A stretch of 64,000 nt of DNA from Streptomyces sp. V3I7 (GCF_030817495.1 NZ_JAUSZK010000001.1:5435001-5499000); one strand, 5' to 3'. Counted from the stretch's first letter, positions 49,961 to 59,380 are shown. The notes: generated from the letters alone by a model not told the origin. A program made the numbers and translations.

Positions 49961-51295
49961 GTGAGTGAGACACCGCCGAACACCCTGCAATACCGCTTTG
50001 ACGGGCCAAAAGACGCCCCTGTTCTGATCTTGGGACCTTCGCTGGGTACCACATGGCACATGTGGGACCGTCAGGTGCCCGAACTGGTCAAGCAGTGGCG
50101 CGTCCTGCGGTTCGACCTGCCGGGCCATGGCGGCGCCCCGGCCCATCCGGCCGGTTCGGTCGCCGAGTTGGCCACCCGGCTGATCGCCACCCTCGACGGA
50201 CTCGGCGTGCAGCGCTTCGGCTACGCGGGCTGCGCGCTCGGCGGCGCGGTCGGCATGGAGCTCGCCCTGCGCCGCCCGGAGCGGGTCGCCTCGCTCGCGC
50301 TGGTCGCCGCTTCCCCCCGCTTCGGCACGCCGGACGAGTTCCGCCAGCGCGGCGTGATCGTGCGGACCAACGGGCTCGACCCGATCGCCCGGACCTCGCC
50401 CGAGCGCTGGTTCACCAGCGGCTTCTCGGCCGCGCAGCCCGCGATCACCGAGTGGGCCGTGCAGATGGTGCGCACCACCGACCCGGGTTGCTACATCGCC
50501 TCCTGCGAGGCACTGGCCGGCTTCGACGTACGGGCCGAGCTCGGCCGTATCGGCGTACCGACCCTGGTGCTCGTCGGCTCGGAGGACAAGGTGACCGGAC
50601 CGGCGGAGGCCCGCACCCTGGTCGCCGGGATACCGGACGCCCGGCTCGCGGTCGTCCCCGGCGCCTCACACCTCGTTCCGGTCGAGCAGCCCGCCGCCGT
50701 CACCGACCTGCTGGTCCGTCACTTCTCCACCGCCTGGCAGCCCGCCTACGACCCGGCCACCGGCCAGATGGCCATCCAGGGGCCCCCGGTGAAGCCGGTG
50801 CTGGGCGCCGCGTCGCCGGCCGCTGCGCCACCGGCCGCCCCGCCCGTGCCGCCGCACGTCCCCTCGCAGTCCGCGCCCATCGCCGAGATCGCCCCGGCTC
50901 AGCCCGACCGGCGCACCGACACGTACGACGCGGGGCTCAAGATCCGCCGCGAGGTGCTCGGCGACGCGCACGTCGACCGGGCGCTCGCGCAGGCCGACGA
51001 CTTCTCCGAGGACTTCCAGGAGCTCGTCACCCGCTATGCCTGGGGCGAGATCTGGGGCCGGTCGGGCCTCGACCGCCGTTCCCGCAGCTGCGTCACGCTC
51101 GCCATCATGGTCGCGGGCGGCCACCTGGACGAGCTGTCCTTCCATATTCGGGCGGCGCTGCGCAACGGCCTGGCCCCGGAGGAGATCAAGGAAGTGCTGC
51201 TCCAGACCGCCGTCTACTGCGGTGTTCCGGCGGCGAACAGCGCGTTCAAGGTCGCCCAGCAGGTCATCCGCGAGGAGACCACGCCGGAGGAGTGA
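49961..51295 (+). CDS. pcaL: Fused 3-oxoadipate enol-lactonase / 4-carboxymuconolactone decarboxylase
   Basis: 444 residues. Residues 1-260 are an alpha/beta-hydrolase of the PcaD type (LGPSLGTTWHMWD, FDLPGHGGAP, catalytic Asp in LVGSEDKVTGP, His in PGASHLVPVEQP). A Pro/Ala linker (about 275-310) leads to a PcaC decarboxylase domain (SCVTLAIMVAGGHLDELSFHIRAALRNGL, YCGVPAANSAFKVA). Together they convert 4-carboxymuconolactone to 3-oxoadipate in the protocatechuate branch. The expected G-x-S-x-G elbow reads G-C-A-L-G, so the nucleophilic Ser is Ala, with Cys beside it. GTG start at 49961. No other pca genes are in the window. Confidence 0.85.
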   Translation: MSETPPNTLQYRFDGPKDAPVLILGPSLGTTWHMWDRQVPELVKQWRVLRFDLPGHGGAPAHPAGSVAELATRLIATLDGLGVQRFGYAGCALGGAVGMELALRRPERVASLALVAASPRFGTPDEFRQRGVIVRTNGLDPIARTSPERWFTSGFSAAQPAITEWAVQMVRTTDPGCYIASCEALAGFDVRAELGRIGVPTLVLVGSEDKVTGPAEARTLVAGIPDARLAVVPGASHLVPVEQPAAVTDLLVRHFSTAWQPAYDPATGQMAIQGPPVKPVLGAASPAAAPPAAPPVPPHVPSQSAPIAEIAPAQPDRRTDTYDAGLKIRREVLGDAHVDRALAQADDFSEDFQELVTRYAWGEIWGRSGLDRRSRSCVTLAIMVAGGHLDELSFHIRAALRNGLAPEEIKEVLLQTAVYCGVPAANSAFKVAQQVIREETTPEE

Positions 51296-51308
51296 GCGGG
51301 GGCGCCGG

Positions 51309-51354
51309 GACGCGGGCGGCGGAGGGCAGGAGACGCGGGCGCCGGAGGGCAGGA
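51309..51354. repeat. 23-bp tandem repeat before the metallo-hydrolase gene
   Basis: Two head-to-tail copies, 51309-51331 and 51332-51354, beginning GACGCGGGCG and ending GAGGGCAGGA, with one G/C difference. The second copy carries the ribosome-binding site. Confidence 0.65.
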
Positions 51355-51362
51355 TGGGCGCC

Positions 51363-51998
51363 ATGAAGCTCACGAAGAAGTCCCACGCCTGCGTCCGCCT
51401 CGAGAAGGACGGGCGCGTGCTCGTCCTCGACCCGGGCGGCTTCTGCGAGGAGGACGCGGCCGTCGGCGCGGACGCGATCCTGATCACGCACGAGCACGCG
51501 GACCATTTCGACGAGGGGCGGCTGCGCGCCGCCATGGACGCCAACCCGGCCGCGGAGATCTGGACGCTGCGCGCGGTCGCGGAGCGGATCGCGGTCGCCT
51601 TCCCGGGCCGCGTCCACACCGTCGGCCACGGCGACACCTTCACCGCCGCCGGCTTCGACGTCCAGGTCCACGGCGAGCTGCACGCCGTGATCCACCCGGA
51701 CATCCCGCGCATCACCAACGTCGGCTACCTGATCGACGGCGGGCGCGTCTTCCACCCCGGCGACGCCCTCACCGTCCCCGACCACCCGGTCGAGACGCTG
51801 ATGCTCCCGGTGATGGCGCCCTGGAGCAAGATCTCCGAGGTGATCGACTACGTCCGCGAGGTCCGCCCGCAGCGTGCCTACGACATCCACGACGCCCTCC
51901 TCGCCGACCTCGCCCGCCCGATCTACGACCACCAGATCGGCGCCCTGGGCGGCGCGGAGCACCTGCGGCTGACGCCGGGTTCGTCCGCCGACGTGTGA
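51363..51998 (+). CDS. Metallo-beta-lactamase-fold hydrolase (UlaG-like)
   Basis: 211 residues. The metal motif HEHADHFD (about 43-50) is complete, with further ligands at H in VHGELHAVIH and the Asp of FHPGDAL, and a C-terminal His in YDIHDALL. Layout fits small UlaG/YhfI-like hydrolases of phosphodiester or lactone bonds; substrate unknown. ATG 51363 is preceded by the repeated GGAGGGCAGGA. Confidence 0.85.
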   Translation: MKLTKKSHACVRLEKDGRVLVLDPGGFCEEDAAVGADAILITHEHADHFDEGRLRAAMDANPAAEIWTLRAVAERIAVAFPGRVHTVGHGDTFTAAGFDVQVHGELHAVIHPDIPRITNVGYLIDGGRVFHPGDALTVPDHPVETLMLPVMAPWSKISEVIDYVREVRPQRAYDIHDALLADLARPIYDHQIGALGGAEHLRLTPGSSADV

Positions 51999-52073
51999 GC
52001 GCGAACGGGGGCGGGACCGGGGCCGGGACAGGGCGGGAGGGCGTTGTCAGTGCCGCCCGGTAGGTTGTGAGTC

Positions 52074-52853
52074 ATGCGCATCGCGACCTGGAACGTGAAC
52101 TCGATCACCGCCCGCCTTCCGAGGCTGCTGGCCTGGCTGGAGAGCGCGGGCCCCGACGTCCTGTGCCTCCAGGAGGCCAAGGTCGCCGAGGCCCAGTTCC
52201 CGGTCGACCAGCTGCGCGAGCTGGGTTACGAGGCGGCGGTGCACGCGACCGGCCGGTGGAACGGCGTGGCGGTGCTCTCCCGCGTCGGCGTGGAGGACGT
52301 CGTCAAGGGCCTGCCCGGCGACCCCGGTTACGACGGCGTCCAGGAGCCTCGCGCGATCTCCGCGACCTGCGGCCCGGTCCGCGTCTGGTCGGTGTACGTG
52401 CCCAACGGCCGCGAGGTCGGCCACCCGCACTACGCGTACAAGCTCCAGTGGTTCGAGGCCCTGAAGGCGGCCGTCGCGGGCGACGCGGCGGGCGACCGCC
52501 CCTTCGCCGTCCTCGGCGACTACAACGTGGCGCCGAGCGACGACGACGTCTACGACGTGGCCGCCTTCGAGGGCGCCACTCATGTCACCCCCGCCGAGCG
52601 CGCCGCGCTGGCCTCCCTGCGCGAGGCGGGCCTGTCCGACGTCGTCCCGCGCCCGCTCAAGTACGACCAGCCGTTTACGTACTGGGACTACCGCCAGCTC
52701 TGCTTCCCCAAGAACCGCGGCATGCGCATCGACCTGGTGTACGGCAACGGACCGTTCGCCAAGGCCGTCCAGGACGCCTACGTCGACCGCGAGGAGCGCA
52801 AGGGCAAGGGCGCCTCGGACCACGCCCCGGTCGTGGTCGACCTGGAGGTCTGA
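52074..52853 (+). CDS. xth: Exodeoxyribonuclease III
   Basis: 259 residues, ExoIII/APE1 family. IATWNVNSITARLPRLL (Asn), LCLQEAKV (metal-binding Glu), VYVPNGREVGHP, GDYNVAPSDDDVYD (Asp/Asn) and the terminal SDHAPVVVDLE (His) make a complete active site. It removes 3' blocking groups and cuts at abasic sites in base-excision repair. ATG start. Confidence 0.95.
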   Translation: MRIATWNVNSITARLPRLLAWLESAGPDVLCLQEAKVAEAQFPVDQLRELGYEAAVHATGRWNGVAVLSRVGVEDVVKGLPGDPGYDGVQEPRAISATCGPVRVWSVYVPNGREVGHPHYAYKLQWFEALKAAVAGDAAGDRPFAVLGDYNVAPSDDDVYDVAAFEGATHVTPAERAALASLREAGLSDVVPRPLKYDQPFTYWDYRQLCFPKNRGMRIDLVYGNGPFAKAVQDAYVDREERKGKGASDHAPVVVDLEV

Positions 52854-52926
52854 GAAGCCGCGCCCGCGCGCGACACCCGTGTCCGCCCTGTGGTGCCGAC
52901 GGCCGTTCCGGTGACACGCTGGGCGT

Positions 52927-53346
52927 ATGAACATCCCCTTCCTGGGCAATCGGCGCAAGAAGAGGGGTGAGGCGGCGCTGTCCGCCGACCCCGAGGGTGT
53001 CGCCGCTCTGCTGTCCGAGTGCGAGCTGCTCCGCTCCCAGGCGGAGATGGCCGGAGTCCCGCTCGACGACTCCGCGGCCTCGCTGGAGGCCCTCGACCAG
53101 CTGCTGCCGCGCTGGCGCGACGACGAGGAGTCGCTGCAGTGGCTCGGCAACGACGCCGGACTGTATCTGGGCACGGTCATCGTGCGCACCGTCCCCGGCG
53201 CCGTCTGGGAGGTCTGGCCCGGCGGCCGGCCCGTCGTACGGCTCGCCTCCGGGCGCGAGGTGGACGTCGTCGCGTTCGGCCAGGAATGGGCCGCCAGCGG
53301 CGCGCCAGAGCTCTCGCAGCTGTACGCGGAGGTCGCCGAGACCTGA
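52927..53346 (+). CDS. Small conserved protein, DUF6278-like
   Basis: 139 residues, soluble, no signal. A basic start (LGNRRKKRGE), an acidic helical middle (LLSECELLRSQAEMAGVPLDDSAASLEALDQLLPRW given as two helices) and a beta-rich end (YLGTVIVRTVPGAVWEVWPGG; VRLASGREVDVVAFG). Common next to exonuclease III in Streptomyces, function unknown. Confidence 0.7.
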   Translation: MNIPFLGNRRKKRGEAALSADPEGVAALLSECELLRSQAEMAGVPLDDSAASLEALDQLLPRWRDDEESLQWLGNDAGLYLGTVIVRTVPGAVWEVWPGGRPVVRLASGREVDVVAFGQEWAASGAPELSQLYAEVAET

Positions 53347-53383
53347 GGACTCGTTCGGTGAAACGTCTCTCCGCTCGGAAAAA

Positions 53384-53400
53384 AAGCCTCCCCGCGGCTT
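53384..53400 (+). terminator. Weak stem-loop after the DUF6278-like gene
   Basis: AAGCC-N7-GGCTT preceded by an A-run, 37 bp after the stop. Only a 5-bp stem. Confidence 0.35.
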
Positions 53401-53461
53401 AAATACGGCTAATGCCCGGAAAGTGCGTGTCGGGTATTAACTCCACTCTTGTCTGGATAGT

Positions 53462-53480
53462 TTGCGGCAGTTGCGGCAAC
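53462..53480. promoter_or_regulatory. Direct and inverted repeat before the amino-acid ABC operon
   Basis: TTGCGGCA at 53462-53469 and again at 53471-53478; the second forms GTTGC-G-GCAAC (53470-53480). It lies 33-51 bp before the operon start, a likely operator position. Confidence 0.45.
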
Positions 53481-53512
53481 CACGACACAGCTGAGAGTGA
53501 GTAGGGCTGCGA

Positions 53513-54256
<744 letters not shown>

Positions 54257-54273
54257 GCGGGGGAGCGCGACCC

Positions 54274-55194
54274 ATGTTCCGTACCACACGTGTGCCCCTC
54301 GTCCGGGCCGTTCTGGCCGCCCTGCTGGCGCTGCTGGCCGTCGCCTGCGGCAAGGAGGGCAGTCCGCCCGTCAAGGGCCCCGCGGAGAACAAGCTTCCGC
54401 ACTACCAGGTGGACCGGGGCTTCCAGCTGCCCGAGTCCAGGATCTGGACGCGGGCCAAGAAGCGCGGCTACCTGCGCGTCGGGGTCAAGGAGGACCAGCC
54501 GTACCTCGGCGAGCGGGACCCGGCGACCGGCACCTACTCCGGCTTCGACATCGAGATCGCCAGGATGATGGCCGCCTCGCTCGGGTTCGAGCCGAAGACC
54601 ATCCGCTTCAGGACCATCGCCTCCGCCAACCGCGAAACCGCCCTGCAGAACGGCCAGATCGACTTCTACGTCGGCACCTACACCATCAACGACAAGCGCA
54701 AGAGGCTCGTCGGCTTCGCCGGCCCGTACTACCTGGCCGGCCAGTCGCTGCTCGTGCGCAAGGACGAGGACGACATCCACGGGCCCGAGGACCTCGCCGG
54801 CAAACGCGTCTGCTCGGCGGCCGGTTCGACACCGTACCAGCGCATCAAGGCCGACTTCCCCAAGGCGGTCCTGGTCGCCTACGACACCTACTCGGTGTGC
54901 GTCGACAACCTGCTCACCTACCAGGTGGACGCCGTCACCACCGACGACGCGATCCTCATCGGCTACGCGGCCAAGGTCCCCGAAGAGCTGAAGGTGGTCG
55001 GCAAGCCCTTCTCCGAGGAGCCGTACGGCATCGGCGTCCCGCGGGGCGACAACGCCCTGCGCCTGGCGCTCGACGACGCGCTGGAGGCAGGCGAGAAGAA
55101 CGGCGACTGGAAGCGGGCCTACGACGCGACGCTCGGCCTGTCCGGTGTGCCCGCGCCGAAACCGCCCGCCATCGACCGCTACCCGGCGAGCTGA
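54274..55194 (+). CDS. gluB: Glutamate-type ABC transporter substrate-binding lipoprotein
   Basis: 306 residues. Lipobox LAVAC (cysteine about 26). SBP_bac_3 domain: LRVGVKEDQPYLGERDPATGTYSGFDIEIARMMA (as strand, loop, strand), ANRETALQNGQIDFYVGTYTINDKRK and KRVCSAAGSTPYQRIK. It resembles GluB-type glutamate or aspartate receptors. It is attached to the outer face of the membrane and delivers the ligand to GluC/GluD. Confidence 0.92.
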   Translation: MFRTTRVPLVRAVLAALLALLAVACGKEGSPPVKGPAENKLPHYQVDRGFQLPESRIWTRAKKRGYLRVGVKEDQPYLGERDPATGTYSGFDIEIARMMAASLGFEPKTIRFRTIASANRETALQNGQIDFYVGTYTINDKRKRLVGFAGPYYLAGQSLLVRKDEDDIHGPEDLAGKRVCSAAGSTPYQRIKADFPKAVLVAYDTYSVCVDNLLTYQVDAVTTDDAILIGYAAKVPEELKVVGKPFSEEPYGIGVPRGDNALRLALDDALEAGEKNGDWKRAYDATLGLSGVPAPKPPAIDRYPAS

Positions 55195-55205
55195 GCGAGG
55201 ACGGC

Positions 55206-55850
55206 ATGAACGTACTGATCGACAACTTCCCCCTCTACCTCCGGGGTTTCCTCGGCACGCTCGAACTCACCGTCTACGCCTCACTGCTGGCGCTCGTCCT
55301 CGGCTTCGTCATGGCGTCCTTCCGGGTCGCGCCCGTCGCCTCCCTGCGCGCGTTCGGCACGGTCTGGGTCGCCGTCCTGCGCAACACCCCGCTCACGCTG
55401 CTGTTCTTCGCCGTGCTGCTGGGCCTGCCACGGTTCGGCATCGTGCTGCCCTTCGAGGTGTTCGCGGTGCTCGCCCTCGGCTGCTACACCTCGGCGTTCA
55501 TCTGCGAGGTGCTCCGCTCCGGCATCAACACCGTGCCCAAGGGCCAGGGCGAGGCGGCCCGGAGCCTCGGCATGAACTTCTCCCAGGTGCTCGCCCTGGT
55601 CGTGCTGCCGCAGGCCTTCCGCTCCGTCATCCCGCCGGTCGGCTCGACCCTCATCGCGCTCGCCAAGAACTCGGCCATCGCGGGCGCGTTCAGCGTCACC
55701 GAACTGCTCGGCACGTACAAGGTGCTCAGTGAGCTCGGCTACAACATCATCTGGACGTTCGTCTGGATCGCCGTCGGCTACCTCGTCATCACCCTCGCCA
55801 TCAGTGCCCTGTTCAACCTGCTGGAGAGGAAGTGGGGGATCGCCCGATGA
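55206..55850 (+). CDS. gluC: Amino-acid ABC transporter permease 1
   Basis: 214 residues, five hydrophobic segments. LYLRGFLGTLELTVYASLLALVLG (first helix) and the EAA loop SLGMNFSQVLALVVLPQAFRSVIPP identify a His/Glu/Gln/Arg permease of the HisM kind. ATG 55206, 11 bp after gluB; its stop overlaps gluD by ATGA. Confidence 0.92.
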   Translation: MNVLIDNFPLYLRGFLGTLELTVYASLLALVLGFVMASFRVAPVASLRAFGTVWVAVLRNTPLTLLFFAVLLGLPRFGIVLPFEVFAVLALGCYTSAFICEVLRSGINTVPKGQGEAARSLGMNFSQVLALVVLPQAFRSVIPPVGSTLIALAKNSAIAGAFSVTELLGTYKVLSELGYNIIWTFVWIAVGYLVITLAISALFNLLERKWGIAR

Positions 55851-56728
55851 CCGACGTCACCGCGCTCTACGACATCCCGGGGCCGAAAACCCGGCACCGG
55901 CACGCCCTGTACGGGGTCCTGGCCACGGCCGCCATCCTGGGCATCCTCGCCTGGATCCTCTATCTCCTCTTCGCCACCGACCAGTTCACCGCCACCAAGT
56001 GGACGCCCTTCACGTACGAGGGCATCCAGGAACTGCTGCTGCGAGGCCTCGGCAACACCCTCAAGGCCTTCGGGATCGCGGCCGTCCTCTCCCTCGCCCT
56101 CGGCGGCGCGCTGGCCGTCGGCCGGCTCTCGGAGCACCGGGTGGTGCGCTGGCTGGCCACGCTCCTCGTCGAGTTCTTCCGCGCGATGCCCGTCCTGGTG
56201 ATGATCTTCTTCATCTTCGTGGCGCTCAAGGTGCAGCCGCTGCCCGCGCTGGTGGCCGGACTCACCCTCTACAACGGCTCCGTGCTCGCCGAGGTGTTCC
56301 GCTCCGGCATCAACGCCGTCTCCCGCGGCCAGAAGGAGGCCGCCTACGCGCTCGGGATGCGCAAGACGCAGGTCATGACGCATGTCCTCGTCCCGCAGGC
56401 CCTCCGGGCCATGCTGCCCGCCATCATCAGCCAGTTGGTGGTCGCGCTGAAGGACACCTCGCTCGGCTACCTCATCACCTACGAGGAGTTTCTCCACGCC
56501 GGGAAACTCATCGCCTCCAACCTCGACTACGATTTGCCCTTCATCCCCGTAGTCATGGTGATCTCACCGATCTACATCGGGATGTGCATGCTGCTCTCCT
56601 GGTTCGCCGGCTGGGTGTCCCGGTGGGAGCAGCGCAGTCCCAAGACGAAGGCCGCGGAAGTCGCCCCGGCCGAACCAGGAGGGACACTGCTGCCGGGTGG
56701 GGTACCCCCCACGGGCCCCAACGCGTAG
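55847..56728 (+). CDS. gluD: Amino-acid ABC transporter permease 2
   Basis: 293 residues. LLLRGLGNTLKAFGIAAVLSLALGG, EFFRAMPVLVMIFFIF and the EAA loop YALGMRKTQVMTHVLVPQALRAMLPA. The N-terminus has an extra helix (residues 24-46) and the C-terminus a 30-residue Pro/Gly-rich tail, both usual for GluD. It pairs with GluC. ATG 55847 overlaps the gluC stop. Confidence 0.92.
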   Translation: MTDVTALYDIPGPKTRHRHALYGVLATAAILGILAWILYLLFATDQFTATKWTPFTYEGIQELLLRGLGNTLKAFGIAAVLSLALGGALAVGRLSEHRVVRWLATLLVEFFRAMPVLVMIFFIFVALKVQPLPALVAGLTLYNGSVLAEVFRSGINAVSRGQKEAAYALGMRKTQVMTHVLVPQALRAMLPAIISQLVVALKDTSLGYLITYEEFLHAGKLIASNLDYDLPFIPVVMVISPIYIGMCMLLSWFAGWVSRWEQRSPKTKAAEVAPAEPGGTLLPGGVPPTGPNA

Positions 56729-56776
56729 GGGCCCCGGCAGCTCACAGGGCCAGGCCCGGCCGGCGGCAGCCGGAGA

Positions 56777-58351
56777 TCACTGCTCGCGCAGGGGAACGGA
56801 CACGTACGACGGGTCGTTCGCCGGCGAGGAGAAGGTCAGCTGCGCGCCGGGCGGGTTGTGCTCGACGTAGAGCGGGTCCACCGTGTCGACGACCAGGGCG
56901 AGCCGGTGGCCGGCCGGCACGTCGTAGGCCGTGGAGAACAGCTCCAGGTCGACGGCGAACGGCTGACCGGGCGTCCGGCCGTGCCAGGTGTACGGCGCGT
57001 GCGTGACCAGCTTGCCGAGGCCGAGCGGGCCCACGTCGTACAGGTACGCGACGAGGGTACCGCTCTCCTTGGCCGGGGTGAGCGTCGTGTGCAGCCGCGC
57101 GGTGCCGCGCACCTGCTGGACGGCGTCGTACTTCTCCGACTGCCACACCGCGGCCCACCACCGCGGCAGCAGCGGGATGGAGGCCATCGGCGGCAGCTTG
57201 GCCACCTGGTCGAGGAGGCCGGACAGCAGGACGACGCCGCCGTCCGCGCCCGAGTCGACGTTCGCGTGGATGGTGGCGGAGCCCGCGAGGGAGATCTTCC
57301 GCCGGGTCGCCGCGGCCGACTTCCAGTCCGGATAGCCCTCGTAGCCGCCCGACGTACGGGCCTTGAGCTGCACCGGCTGCTCGCGGTCGATGCCGTTGTC
57401 GGCGCCCTTGAGGTAGTGGTCGAACCAGCGGCCCGTGTCCGTCCACACGTCGTTGGGCACGCCGAACAGGCCCGGGATCTCGGCGGTCGCGTGGTCGCCG
57501 GGGCGCAGCTCCAGTCGCTTGGGGCCGGTCAGCTTCTCGTAGAAGTCGGCGTACTGGTTGACCGGGAAGACGCTGTCGCCCCAGGCGTTGGCGAGCAGCA
57601 CCGCGGCGCCGTTCCGGTTGAGCCGGTCGACCGAGGCCGCGACGGAGCGCTTGCGCCCCCAGTCCAGGAGCTCCTGCTCCTTGGACAGGTCGGAGGCGTA
57701 GAAGTCGTGGAAGACGCGCCGGACTTCGGCGCTCTCGCGGCCGGTGACCCGTCCGGCGCCGTCGAGCAGGGCCGCCGCCTGGACGTGCTGCGTACGGCCC
57801 GAGTAGATGGAGCCGGTCAGATCCGCCCAGCCGCTGAGCGAGGCGACCGCCTTGATCCGCCGGTCGTGCGCGGCCGCGAGAAGGCTGATCCCGGCGCCGT
57901 AGGAGACACCCCCGATGCCGATGCGCTGAGGATCGGCGGGGGTGTGAGCGAGCGCCCAGTTGATCACCTTGGAGGCGTCGGCCACGTCCGGCGGGCCCGC
58001 CACCTCGATCTCGCCGCCGGACTGCCAGAACCCCCGGACGTTGTACGTCAGCACGACGTAACCGGACCGGGCGAGCCGCTTGGCCTGGACGAGGTACTCG
58101 GCCTGCGGCAGCCCCCAGCTCGTGGGCAGCACGATCAGGGGGTACGCGCCGGAGGCGCTCGCACCCGCGGGAGTGACGACGTTGGCCTTGAGGACCGTGC
58201 CGCCGTCACCGGTGATGTCGACGAAGCGTACGGACGGGGAGCCGCTGTCGGCCCGGGCGGCCGGGGCCGCGCCGAGGGCCGCTGCGGCGAGCAGGACCGC
58301 CGACACCGCTCCGACGGCGGACGTGCGCAAGGTGCCGCGACCGTGTCCCAC
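56777..58351 (-). CDS. Secreted S15/CocE-family hydrolase (Xaa-Pro dipeptidyl-peptidase-like)
   Basis: 524 residues. Signal peptide to about ARA (residue 35), then an S15 alpha/beta-hydrolase: SYGAG elbow in IGIGGVSYGAGISLL, Asp in NAWGDSVFPVNQ, His in RPGDHATAE, and a C-terminal jelly-roll (RGTARLHTTLTPAKESGTLVAYLYDVG) as in CocE/NonD acyltransferases and esterases. It would act outside the cell on peptides or esters. The start is GTG 58351 with GGAGGAG 8 nt upstream. Confidence 0.87.
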   Translation of the reverse strand: MGHGRGTLRTSAVGAVSAVLLAAAALGAAPAARADSGSPSVRFVDITGDGGTVLKANVVTPAGASASGAYPLIVLPTSWGLPQAEYLVQAKRLARSGYVVLTYNVRGFWQSGGEIEVAGPPDVADASKVINWALAHTPADPQRIGIGGVSYGAGISLLAAAHDRRIKAVASLSGWADLTGSIYSGRTQHVQAAALLDGAGRVTGRESAEVRRVFHDFYASDLSKEQELLDWGRKRSVAASVDRLNRNGAAVLLANAWGDSVFPVNQYADFYEKLTGPKRLELRPGDHATAEIPGLFGVPNDVWTDTGRWFDHYLKGADNGIDREQPVQLKARTSGGYEGYPDWKSAAATRRKISLAGSATIHANVDSGADGGVVLLSGLLDQVAKLPPMASIPLLPRWWAAVWQSEKYDAVQQVRGTARLHTTLTPAKESGTLVAYLYDVGPLGLGKLVTHAPYTWHGRTPGQPFAVDLELFSTAYDVPAGHRLALVVDTVDPLYVEHNPPGAQLTFSSPANDPSYVSVPLREQ

Positions 58352-58386
58352 GGGCCCACTCCTCCATCGTCCCGGGCCCACTCCTC
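58351..58386. repeat. Duplicated ribosome-site region of the S15 hydrolase
   Basis: CGGGCCCACTCCTC at 58351-58364 and 58373-58386, 22 bp apart. On the coding strand both copies read GAGGAGTGGGCCCG, so the ribosome site and start region are duplicated, but only the inner copy is followed by a start. Confidence 0.6.
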
Positions 58387-58439
58387 ATGCGTCCCGGCGC
58401 GAGGCGAACGACGGTAGCCGGTGCTCCATATCTCAAGTA

Positions 58440-58464
58440 ACCCGTCGGTAAGTTACGTACGGGT
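58440..58464. promoter_or_regulatory. Inverted repeat between two minus-strand genes
   Basis: ACCCGT-N13-ACGGGT, with a nested TACGTA. It lies about 90-110 bp upstream of the S15 hydrolase start and just after the end of the unknown membrane protein; operator or terminator. Confidence 0.3.
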
Positions 58465-58488
58465 AAAGATTGTTGAGGCGTACGGAAC

Positions 58489-59238
58489 CTACGGTCGGTG
58501 TGAGGTGGGGGGCTTGTCCTCGGCGGGCAGGGGTGCCTGGGCGGCCCGCGTCACATCCGCCACGAGTTCGACGACATCCGGCCCGTACGCCTGCGAGTTG
58601 ACCACCTTCAGCAGCAGGACGAAGGAGCCGCCCCCGTGCTTGCGGGCCAACCGCTCGTGGTTGCGGGCGAGATAGCGGGTCGCGGCCTGGTTGGTGATCG
58701 CGCGCTGCCCGCAGAACAGGAACACCGGACGGCTCTGCCCGCCGGCCGTGAGCCGGGCCAGCAGGACGTACTCCGTGACACCCGGGTCCATGCGGTAGTG
58801 CTCGGCGCCGATCCGGAAGGCGGCCCGGTCCGGCCCCGGTTCGGAGTCGGCGTTCACGTGTACTCCGGGGAGCATCGCGGTCATGTGGGCCTTCATCCGC
58901 CGGTTGGAGGCGGGCCCGCCGACGCAGAACTCGGTGCGCTCGCCGAAGCCCTGCTGGGCCATGTCCTGTGTGACCATCCGCAGATGCGCACCGCACTCCT
59001 TGATGAGCGCGGACAGTTCCAGCAGCGCGAACACGTCGAAGCGGTGCACCGCCGGCTCCGAGGTGGCCGGGTCGCGGTTGACGACGAGCAGCGACTCCGA
59101 GTTCTCCGGCAGTCCGAAGAATGCCTGCTTGCGGCGGAGCCTGCGCCGCCACAGGTAGGTGCGGGCGAGCCAGCCCAGCGAGGCACTGATGCCGGCCGCT
59201 ATGACGCCCAGGACGATGTTGCGCACGTCGTCATTCAT
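58489..59238 (-). CDS. Membrane-anchored protein of unknown function
   Basis: 249 residues. One N-terminal helix (IVLGVIAAGISASLGWLA, about 8-25) and a basic stop-transfer (RRRLRRKQ) put the rest in the cytosol. That soluble part has an alternating beta/alpha look: ESLLVVNRDP, FDVFALLELSALIKECGAHLRMV, FCVGGPASNRRMKAHM and PVFLFCGQRAITNQAATRYLARNHERL. GGPASNRR may be a nucleotide- or phosphate-binding turn, but I do not recognise the family. ATG 59238; the frame is open upstream only as antisense of the next gene. Confidence 0.65.
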   Translation of the reverse strand: MNDDVRNIVLGVIAAGISASLGWLARTYLWRRRLRRKQAFFGLPENSESLLVVNRDPATSEPAVHRFDVFALLELSALIKECGAHLRMVTQDMAQQGFGERTEFCVGGPASNRRMKAHMTAMLPGVHVNADSEPGPDRAAFRIGAEHYRMDPGVTEYVLLARLTAGGQSRPVFLFCGQRAITNQAATRYLARNHERLARKHGGGSFVLLLKVVNSQAYGPDVVELVADVTRAAQAPLPAEDKPPTSHRP

Positions 59239-59380
59239 GTGCGCGCATGCTAGTGGGCCAACGGCGAGCGTACGCACCGGTGTTCGACTTACGGTGGAGG
59301 GAGGACCGGGCCGGACGCGGTCTGTCGTGGCCCCGGCAATGTGGTTACGCTGCGCGGACGGTCCTGCACTGGAGGTGCGC

